A stretch of 64,000 nucleotides of DNA, taken from positions 243,679 through 307,678 of the forward strand of contig NW_026516712.1 of assembly GCF_025766255.1 (NCBI RefSeq). The letters are read 5' to 3'. Under the pieces are notes generated by a model that worked only from the letters and a program-made list of their open reading frames with translations, was not told the DNA's origin and did no database searches. Below, one piece after another: positions 56,395 through 64,000 of this stretch. This stretch comes from Zychaea mexicana (taxonomy: Eukaryota > Mucoromycota > Mucoromycetes > Mucorales > Lichtheimiaceae). How positions within the stretch are numbered: the stretch's first letter is position 1; each line of letters begins with the position of its first letter. A program made the translations under genes and the position numbers.

Positions 56395-57094
56395 TCATAG
56401 TCCCTGAGTTCAAAGCTGGCCATTCTGTTTTAGAGCATGAACTCCAAGTTCGACATGGACTTTCTAATTTTCGCTTTCAGATTATAGTTCTCTCACAGTC
56501 TGGTAATTTCGTCATGAGCATTTGATTTCGCAATAGTGACGATGCTTTCGTCGTGGGCAATGTATTTTCACCATGAGCAATATGGTTTCGTCATAGGATA
56601 CACAAGTCTGCCAAGGGGCAGCAACTTTGTCTTCGAGCCTGCTATTTTTGCATTGGTTCAAGTGTTTTTTGTACTGGTGAATGATTTTTCATCATAAAAA
56701 AAGGGGTTATTCAATGCTCCTTCCTACGATGACTATTTGATACAGGTATATCGTCCTTTTTACAAGGAGAGCTCATCTGTGCTCTGAGATTGACGTTGTA
56801 CAAATTCTAGAAAAGATAGCATAAATATTCTCGAAGCTCAGGATGCGTATCTCATCTGTAATAGAACTTTAATGATGTTTACTCCACCTGATGACGATGA
56901 TGTTGTGCCAGTGATTCTCGACGAAGACCAAGTTGTACCTGTGCTCGAAAAACATCAATAGAACAGGAATGCTACTTTCTATAAAGATACTTCAAGGATA
57001 AACACATACTCGACCTTGCTGCCTTTGATGCACATATGGCCCGAAACTGGACATCGTTTACTTCATTTTCAACTCTCTCGAGATAAAAAAAGGG
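56395..57094 (+). repeat. Region X, copy 3, left part
   Basis: Repeats 33274-33976; ends with AAGGG (57090-57094) before the Gypsy element. Confidence 0.8.
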
Positions 57095-57515
57095 TGTGGT
57101 GAACCACATTAATACACTGCTTAAGATATCAACAATAAGATATTCGGTTAAACATTATAGCACACACGTACGAACACTACGGCATTTCGGCTAAACACTA
57201 TTGAATAAAATCTCTCACTCAGATGATCCACCTTACGTGAACAGGACAATGAACCTATCAACAGGTACCTCGGCCATTACATCAGCTAACGCCAGTTTCA
57301 AAGATGTGCCCGATTAACATAGCGACTTCAATAGAAGTTCTGATACGTCCTTGATCCATCCTCTATCACATAGTTTATCCATTAGTCGGATGAATTGATA
57401 TCGCCGTCTTAATAGCTAGAATATAAAAGAGCTTTATCTTTTGTTGGAATAAAACATGATCTCAAAGATAATTAATCTTGTCCCTTATTATCTTTATTAA
57501 AGCTCTATCATCACA
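57095..57515 (+). repeat. 5' LTR, Gypsy copy 2
   Basis: 421 bp, one private change (CGCCAGTTTC for CGCCGGTTTC). The candidate self-priming site TTATCTTTGA follows at 57519-57528. Confidence 0.94.
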
Positions 57516-57558
57516 TTTTTATCTTTGAAAACCTTGTTTTTTCCTTATATCCTACATC

Positions 57559-60500
57559 ATGTCCTCCGATAACAACCAAGCTACAAACATTAACGAAACC
57601 GTTGGTCAAGCCAACATGGTAACTCCAGGAACGGTCGAGGTCTCAAGCAACGATGTTGAAATAGTGGACTCAGAATCGGCGTCCAAAAATGGCACTGAAA
57701 CTAGCACTGAAACTAGTACTGAAACCATGGCCAGGAACATTATTACACCGAGTACCTACCTGGAACAAAGGAAGCTGACACCGTCTAACATGGGAGCTAT
57801 CCTCAAGGCACGCTTAGCAAAAGCCACCGAAAAATATTTGCAGGCGCAAGATGCTTCACCAGATGACCTACTAAAGCTAAAACAGGCACACAAAGAAGCA
57901 CTTGATGCATTCAACATCTACCAAGCTACTCAGCAAGCACTCAGCATGTCTGAACAGTTCGAAGATCGAAAGGCAAGCTGCGTGGTCCCAAAAAACCTAC
58001 CGATACTACAAGTACAAGGAGGCCCTGTCCGAGATCCGAGGAAGCCAGTGCACAATTCCGTCTCTGCTTTCATTTCCGCCTTTGAAATCCAATTGCGCAG
58101 CCATAGCATTGACCTTGATGGCAATTGGGAACGTCTTTTCTGGTTATGTCTAGATGACAACCAAATGACTTGGTTTCGCCGAGACGTTGCTGACCGCCAG
58201 TTGAATTGGAAACAAGCCTGTACCGAAATCAAGAAGGAATACGGCAATCCATTCCACACGTATCTCAAATGCCATGAGCTTTTTGTCGCTCGTCCCCAAG
58301 CCAATGAAGCGATCCGTGTCTATGCCGAACGATGGATGTCATTAGCACACGAGGCAGGAAGAGCCAGCGGTCGTGACTTGACGTTCGATTTCATTTCGTC
58401 GTTGCCACCTTCGATCCGCGAAAAGATCTACCCAGTACTAGCAAGACAGTATGGTGTAGATTGGCCATCTGAAGTCACTGAGGTCGTGCAACTCATAATT
58501 TCTACATTGGGTGAATTCGTTGACAAGTTTCAAGACAACGGTAGTTATGCGAGCATCCATGCACCAGGAAAGAAACGTCGCATGGGTAATGAACACCTGT
58601 CTTCGTCCTCCTCATCGCCAGCAACAGCTTCTCGCCGTCCTCGTCATTACGGTGATTGTCCTGTCCATCCAAAAGGAAATCACTCGGCGACGGATTGCCA
58701 CGTTCTCCAGCGCCAGCGGGAAGCAGTACAACAACAAGTCTGCAATAACCGGCAATCAACAGGTTCAGACAACCTATGTCGTTATTGTAAAAAAGTTCCA
58801 TATGTCTTAGGCCATCGCTGCCAAGAATATTTTGATGCAAAAGGAAAAAAGAAGTCAGGAACGTCGACAACAATGGTGAGCAATCGCTCTGTACACATTT
58901 CCTCGTCTCCTTCCTCGTCTTCTTCTACTACACCATCAAAGCGGGATGAAGAAACACTTAATCACATTTCATTGGACGGAATGGATATTACAGGTAATTA
59001 CATCAACCGCACAACACAAATAAATATTACACTGCAAGCAACAGATGACATTGACTCACTCATTGTTCCTATCACTGTACAGACTAAGCAAGTCTTCGGA
59101 TTAGTCGACACAGGCGCCAACAAGTCTTTTATTACACCTACATGGTTACACAACATAGAGTCAATATCTGTACTTAAGATCAATAAAAACGCAGTAAAAA
59201 ATATATCCATTACTTTAGCAGCAAAGGATGTAACAGCCTACCTTTTAGGTTTACTTGAAAATGTTGAACTACAGTACAATGGGAAAACATTCAAACATAA
59301 TTTTTACATCATGGAATTATCCGGAACAACACCAGTCACCATTGGTCTGGATTTGATGTTTAAACTCGGAATTGGTATTACTGGTTTAGCCACATCATGG
59401 GAGCCACTGACACCAAACAATGAGAAACAAATTATTGATTTACCCGAACCTAATAATTCGCCATATGGCACAGAAGAACAAAGGAAACAGTTTTTACAAG
59501 CTATCCAACCTTCTCTTGATCGCAATGCACAAATTCCTAAACGCGCATTATGTACAATGCCTGAAGCAGTGGTCCGTCTTGATGTTCCAGAAGGTATCGT
59601 CTGCCATCGACGTCAGTACCCATTACCAATTGCTTTCAAGGATTTAATTGACGATCAGATCAAAACCTGGTTAGATGAGGGCATTATTGAACCTGCACCT
59701 GCTGGCACAGCATGGAATAGTCCCATCACACTAGCACCAAAGAAAGATCCTGTTACAGTTGCATATGATACAAACAAGCGTAGAATCTGTATGGATGTCC
59801 GCTTAATCAACCAGCATTTATTACAATGCGAACAACATCCACTTCCATTATTAAGTGATGTTATTGCAGCCATCCAAGGCAATGACAACAGCGGTAATTC
59901 AAATCGCACCGTCGTTACTACCTGCCTCGATGTAAAATCTGCTTTCACTTCTTTACCTCTCTATGAACCACATCGAGAACGAACTGCTTTCACAATTGAA
60001 GGACACATCCAATACCAGTTCCGAGGAGCTTGCTATGCATTACGTCATCTTTCTTCGGTATTTACTCGTTGTTTAACAGTTCTTCTTAGCGAGATGCCCT
60101 TCGTTCGTGCGTTCATTGATGACGTCATTATCTTCTCAAACAGCATAGAAGAACATGCTATCCATGTCGCCGCAGTAATTGACAAATTAACTGAGGTAAA
60201 TTTCCGCATCAATCATGACAAAGCCGTATATGCACAACGTTGTGTCTACTTACTTGGCCACTGTGTAACCACCGAAGGTGTATCACTGGATAAACGCAAA
60301 GTATGCAACATCCAAAATATCCCTACACCTACAACTGGCAAAGCTATAGCTGCCTTCTGTGGTACCATTAATTACATGCGCTCTTACCTACCAAAAGTCT
60401 CTGAAGTTATGGCACCTTTAGACCGACTTCGCAATGCCAAATCTTTAAAAGGTTTATGGACACAAAAAGAACAACACAGTTTTGACACGTTAAAGAAAAT

Positions 60501-60681
60501 GCTACTTGAAGCTCCCATCCTGCGCTTTCCCGATTTATCACACCCTTTTCAGGTTGCAACTGACGCTTCAAATACCGGAATCGCTGCAGCACTTTTCCAA
60601 GTCATAGATGGTGAAACACGTCATATTGCTTTCATGGCTAGAGCACTCTCCAAGTCAGAAAGATCCTATAGCACTACATGA
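57559..60681 (+). CDS. Gag-Pol polyprotein (to RNase H), Gypsy copy 2
   Basis: 1040 open codons from MSSDNNQATNINE. Gag occupies roughly residues 1-400, with a core including NSVSAFISAFEIQLRS and a Cys/His finger starting at Cys407. The aspartic protease motif LVDTGANKSF lies near 515-524. The reverse transcriptase has its FIDD active site at 852-855. RNase H begins around 990 with its first Asp near 1002. Gag and protease-RT are in a single frame, as in Tf1-like chromoviruses. The frame ends at TGA inside YSTT-REL, cutting off most of RNase H and integrase. The start is the first ATG after the 5' LTR leader and gives the best Gag N-terminus. Confidence 0.92.
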   Translation: MSSDNNQATNINETVGQANMVTPGTVEVSSNDVEIVDSESASKNGTETSTETSTETMARNIITPSTYLEQRKLTPSNMGAILKARLAKATEKYLQAQDASPDDLLKLKQAHKEALDAFNIYQATQQALSMSEQFEDRKASCVVPKNLPILQVQGGPVRDPRKPVHNSVSAFISAFEIQLRSHSIDLDGNWERLFWLCLDDNQMTWFRRDVADRQLNWKQACTEIKKEYGNPFHTYLKCHELFVARPQANEAIRVYAERWMSLAHEAGRASGRDLTFDFISSLPPSIREKIYPVLARQYGVDWPSEVTEVVQLIISTLGEFVDKFQDNGSYASIHAPGKKRRMGNEHLSSSSSSPATASRRPRHYGDCPVHPKGNHSATDCHVLQRQREAVQQQVCNNRQSTGSDNLCRYCKKVPYVLGHRCQEYFDAKGKKKSGTSTTMVSNRSVHISSSPSSSSSTTPSKRDEETLNHISLDGMDITGNYINRTTQINITLQATDDIDSLIVPITVQTKQVFGLVDTGANKSFITPTWLHNIESISVLKINKNAVKNISITLAAKDVTAYLLGLLENVELQYNGKTFKHNFYIMELSGTTPVTIGLDLMFKLGIGITGLATSWEPLTPNNEKQIIDLPEPNNSPYGTEEQRKQFLQAIQPSLDRNAQIPKRALCTMPEAVVRLDVPEGIVCHRRQYPLPIAFKDLIDDQIKTWLDEGIIEPAPAGTAWNSPITLAPKKDPVTVAYDTNKRRICMDVRLINQHLLQCEQHPLPLLSDVIAAIQGNDNSGNSNRTVVTTCLDVKSAFTSLPLYEPHRERTAFTIEGHIQYQFRGACYALRHLSSVFTRCLTVLLSEMPFVRAFIDDVIIFSNSIEEHAIHVAAVIDKLTEVNFRINHDKAVYAQRCVYLLGHCVTTEGVSLDKRKVCNIQNIPTPTTGKAIAAFCGTINYMRSYLPKVSEVMAPLDRLRNAKSLKGLWTQKEQHSFDTLKKMLLEAPILRFPDLSHPFQVATDASNTGIAAALFQVIDGETRHIAFMARALSKSERSYSTT

Positions 60682-61165
60682 CGTGAGCTCAGAGCTATTA
60701 TATTTGCACTTGACAAATTCCACAAATATTTATATGGCAAACCGTTTAAATTATACACGGATCACAAAGCATTGACCTTCCTCCATACACAAAAAATAGC
60801 CAACGCTATGATGATCAGTTGGTTTGACACCATCTTACAATACGACTTTGAAATTATTCACCTACCTACCATGATTAGATAACATCCTTCCTGATCAATT
60901 ATCTCGCCTTTTTCACATCGATGAAAAAGAGCTGGAAGGGGGTAGTGCTACGCAAATTCATACAAATAATAACACTGTACAAAATAAGACTCTCACAGTA
61001 AACACACAGACAAGTAATAGCACTGACAACATAGATGATGACATCTATTTTGAACCACCCAAACATGAAAGACTGGAATTACTCAAAAAAGCACATGCAT
61101 TTGGTCACTTTGGCGCTGAAGCTATCACAAAAGCACTACACAATGATGGTTTAAAATGGAACAAT
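60682..61165 (+). pseudogene. RNase H end and integrase zinc finger, Gypsy copy 2
   Basis: Continues in frame after the TGA (ELRAIIFALDKFHKYLYG) until a break at 60870-60889, then NILPDQLSRLFHI in the next frame. The HAFGH pair is present (61094-61108); the partner Cys at 61208-61210 is Arg. Confidence 0.8.
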
Positions 61166-62467
61166 ATGTACAAAGAAGCCGCACACATTGTAAAAAGCTG
61201 CCCTGAACGCCAGCGATTCAACATCACCAAGAAAGGTTATAACCCTTTGAGACCTCTTCATGCATTCTATCCGGGTGATCATTGGACAATTGATCTTGCA
61301 AGCGGCTTCGGCACAAGCCATCGCGGAAACAATTATCTCTTAGTCATGGTAGACGTATGCACACGTTTTTGTGTTTTACACGCACTTCCTGATAAAACAT
61401 CAGACACTGTCGTTCAAGCAGTCATCGACACATTTTGCTTAGTGGGCTTTTGCCGTTATCTCAGCAGTGATAATGGTACTGAATTCAAGAACCAACTAAT
61501 GACTCATCTTCGAGAAGCCTCTGGATTCGACCAAAGACTTTCTACGCCTTTTCACCCAAGAGCTCAGGGATTGGCCGAAAGATTTGTGCAAACAACTGTT
61601 AACATCATCCACAAGTATACAACAGGAGCAGTTAGAGACTGGGACTTATATGTCAAACCAGCACAATTAGCCCTTAACAACAAAGTTGCCAATAAACATG
61701 GTTCTACACCATTTGCTCTTATGTTCAATAGAACAATGAACGGTTTCAGGGACTATAGCAAAGAACAGATCCCGCGGCCACTCACAGAAGATGAGCTGCA
61801 AAACCGCATTGAACAAATGACAAACATTGTCTTTCCTGCAATTTCGGAAAGAGCAAAGGCACTGGATGATATTAAAAAAGGCAAATACAATGCCAAGTTC
61901 AGAATCACCGATTATCCCATCGGGAGCACGGTCATGGTCATTGATGAATTACGCAGTAAGAAGATGGATCCAAGATATGAAGGACCATATACTGTAGTAC
62001 GCAAAACCAAAGGTGGTTCTTATGTCCTTAGAGATGAACAGGGTCTATTAACTTCTCGTAACTACGCACCCTCACAAATGAAACTCCTATCACAGGATGA
62101 ATTAATTGACACAGAAGAAGCATTTGAAGAAAACGGTAAATATTACACCGTACAGTCAATTGTAGACCACAAAGAGCTTGCACCAGGCAAATATCAATAC
62201 CGGGTTAGATGGAAAGATTATACACCTGATGACGATTCCTGGGAACCAGCAGAAGCATTTAATAGTCCACAACCAATCATGAAATATTGGGAACGTGTTG
62301 GTATCACACCACCGAAGCAAAGCAAAATACAAACTGCATTACCTGTGACGCACATCCCACAGCAATCACAACGTAAAGCAAAAGGAACTATTTCCAAACG
62401 TCAAGAGGGTTCCACACCACCTACACCATCTACTAGACGCAGTAAGCGTTTACGCACACGTTGCTAA
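61166..62467 (+). CDS. Integrase and chromodomain, Gypsy copy 2
   Basis: 433 open codons. Asp43 (TIDLASGFG), Asp102 (SSDNGTEF) and Glu138 (GLAERF) form the DDE triad with 35 residues between the last two. A GPY/F-like module follows, and a chromodomain occupies about residues 327-375 (WKDYTPDDDSWEP). This frame continues upstream without a stop to about 60890, so the ATG at 61166 is only the first Met in the surviving frame and not a native start. Confidence 0.92.
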   Translation: MYKEAAHIVKSCPERQRFNITKKGYNPLRPLHAFYPGDHWTIDLASGFGTSHRGNNYLLVMVDVCTRFCVLHALPDKTSDTVVQAVIDTFCLVGFCRYLSSDNGTEFKNQLMTHLREASGFDQRLSTPFHPRAQGLAERFVQTTVNIIHKYTTGAVRDWDLYVKPAQLALNNKVANKHGSTPFALMFNRTMNGFRDYSKEQIPRPLTEDELQNRIEQMTNIVFPAISERAKALDDIKKGKYNAKFRITDYPIGSTVMVIDELRSKKMDPRYEGPYTVVRKTKGGSYVLRDEQGLLTSRNYAPSQMKLLSQDELIDTEEAFEENGKYYTVQSIVDHKELAPGKYQYRVRWKDYTPDDDSWEPAEAFNSPQPIMKYWERVGITPPKQSKIQTALPVTHIPQQSQRKAKGTISKRQEGSTPPTPSTRRSKRLRTRC

Positions 62468-62509
62468 GCACATTCTTCACAGAATAATGTTTAACCTGGA
62501 AGGGGGTGA

Positions 62510-62930
62510 TGTGGTGAACCACATTAATACACTGCTTAAGATATCAACAATAAGATATTCGGTTAAACATTATAGCACACACGTACGAACACTACGGCAT
62601 TTCGGCTAAACACTATTGAATAAAATCTCTCACTCAGATGATCCACCTTACGTGAACAGGACAATGAACCTATCAACAGGTACCTCGGCCATTACATCAG
62701 CTAACGCCGGTTTCAAAGATGTGCCCGATTAACATAGCGACTTCAATAGAAGTTCTGATACGTCCTTGATCCATCCTCTATCACATAGTTTATCCATTAG
62801 TCGGATGAATTGATATCGCCGTCTTAATAGCTAGAATATAAAAGAGCTTTATCTTTTGTTGGAATAAAACATCATCTCAAAGATACTTAATCTTGTCCCT
62901 TATTATCTTTATTAAAGCTCTATCATCACA
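62510..62930 (+). repeat. 3' LTR, Gypsy copy 2
   Basis: 421 bp; preceded by the GAAGGGGGTGA polypurine tract and followed by AAGGG (62931-62935). One private change (CATCATCTC for CATGATCTC). Confidence 0.94.
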
Positions 62931-64000
62931 AAGGGTAAGAAGCAACGTAATAGACACAGAATATTAATAGTATTATGACATTGATAATATGCGATTTTAG
63001 AACGTAAGGAGGTAGACAGTCGCGGACATGTTGTTAGGCTTTTATTCGACGTGCATAAATCTGTTACTATCATACTTCTGCTTTATCAAATGGGAGCATC
63101 ATATCTGCAAAAAATAAAAAGGAGATTCACTGTTTGTATGATGGTCCAAACCTTAAATATATACAAATTTTGAGTATATAGGACAGCCTTTTTCAATGCG
63201 CGCATACTGTATTTCTATCTCTCTTTTCTTCTATACTTTTTTGTGATGGGAATAGTAGAAAAGGCCAGTCTAAAAGCTTACACTCGTTAAAAAGAGTGTA
63301 TCAAAGTGCGCAACAAGATAGTACAAGCACCTACAGCCGAGGAGCTAAAAGAATCACTAGAAGGGCTACACTCGTTGACAGAAGGTATCAAGAAATCCAT
63401 ATACCGAAATTTTGTCCAAGTGAGCGTAAGTATTAGTCTCAAAGATGGACTGCCTAAGTCTAAAATCATCACAAGATCGAAGCATTGATTATACAGCTGA
63501 ATAAACACTACCAAAACAAAAGGAACATGTAGAATATATTTACGCGTAACTATAAATATGCAGATGATACAATGATGTGTTTATACTGAAGCAGTGAGCA
63601 TAGACGTATTACCACTCACTTGTTGTTGGAGTATTTTGCAAACATGCGTGTAATAAAAATCGTTACTTGGTTTGTGATACTGTACTATTCGCGCCGAACT
63701 TCTTTATCAATATGAGTGCATGCAGACCTGCTTGGAAAAATCCTTCTGAGCTTATACTACATACCATTATGCCTATACAAACACGTTCCCAAACACACCC
63801 CTAAACACACTCAAATCAAAGCATATCCCCTCGTTCAGAGAGCACCGAAAAGTTTAAAGGCGACCTTCAAAAAAAGCTGAATTCCGTACTAGACAGCAAG
63901 TCAAACAATTGGCAAAGACTATTAAGGAATTGAAAATACGTAACTCCAAGGATTCTGGTACATAACTATAGTTTTTTTCATACCAAAATTATTGATCTTA
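62931..64000 (+). repeat. Region X, copy 3, right part (cut by window end)
   Basis: Repeats 39813-40880. About ten single-base deletions occur between 63040 and 63850, nearly all in short runs (for example GGCTTTTATT, GTCCAAGTG, AGCACCGAAAAG). The open frame at 63306-63488 arises from one of these losses and is not supported in the other two copies. Confidence 0.8.

Larger units (their letters stand above)
57095..62930 (+). mobile_element. Ty3/Gypsy chromovirus LTR retrotransposon, copy 2 (5836 bp)
   Basis: Same element, same site, same AAGGG duplication and same A/C difference between 5' and 3' LTR as copy 1. It is less decayed: Gag is in frame with Pol and the integrase frame is longer. 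It shares the TGA (60679-60681), the frame break near 60870-60889 and the CPER finger defect. LTRs at 57095-57515 and 62510-62930. Confidence 0.96.

Noticed and set aside
63306..63488. 60-codon frame in region X copy 3
   Set aside because: Created by a single-base loss not present in the two sister copies; likely a sequencing error.

Overview
The window is eukaryotic and nuclear, most likely from a filamentous fungus of the Mucoromycota (Mucorales-like). It has short GT-AG introns, AT-rich spacers, a chromodomain Ty3/Gypsy element, a pogo/Tigger DNA transposon, a Penelope-like fragment, and nuclear copies of fungal mitochondrial DNA that use TGA for Trp. The lineage is inferred from these elements and from the look of one uncharacterised gene family; no database was searched.

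The backbone is one locus copied nine times in alternating orientation (head-to-head, then tail-to-tail). Copies A(-) 210-2379, B(+) 3541-5710, C(-) 6524-8853, D(+) 10015-12430, E(-) 13244-20209, F(+) 24554-26527, G(-) 27322-32243, H(+) 42434-51787 and I(-) 52609-55365 all derive from one seven-exon gene of unknown function. Every copy carries at least one visible lesion. Between gene starts lies either a 579-bp spacer flanked by inverted copies of a short element (Z) or the much longer region X. Between gene ends lies a small palindromic linker with a 328-bp insertion (L) on one side only. Copies A/B and C/D form large palindromes, nearly perfect for A/B. C/D is nested in a palindrome of about 7.9 kb.

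Later insertions decorate the array and date the duplications. A mitochondrial segment (tRNA-Trp, tRNA-Ile, one ambiguous tRNA, tRNA-Phe, nad4L, nad5 with two homing-endonuclease introns) interrupts E and H at the same exon position in opposite orientation. In H the mitochondrial piece was itself hit by a 2.3-kb Penelope-like fragment. G and I share a 715-bp inverted-repeat element. Only G carries a 2.1-kb pogo/Tigger element with an apparently intact spliced transposase. Region X (two decayed genes inside about 310-bp inverted ends) occurs three times; the second and third copies carry the same 5.8-kb Gypsy element at the same site with the same AAGGG target duplication, so that element spread here by segmental duplication.

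No intact host gene was found. The only complete-looking gene is the pogo transposase. The strongest stories are how the palindromes formed (recombination between inverted Z copies, leaving a visible breakpoint), conversion between arms that moved the mitochondrial insert, and a short-element family (Z and N) of which N behaves like an in-frame intron. The last kilobase shows about ten single-base deletions relative to its sister copies, which looks like sequencing error.
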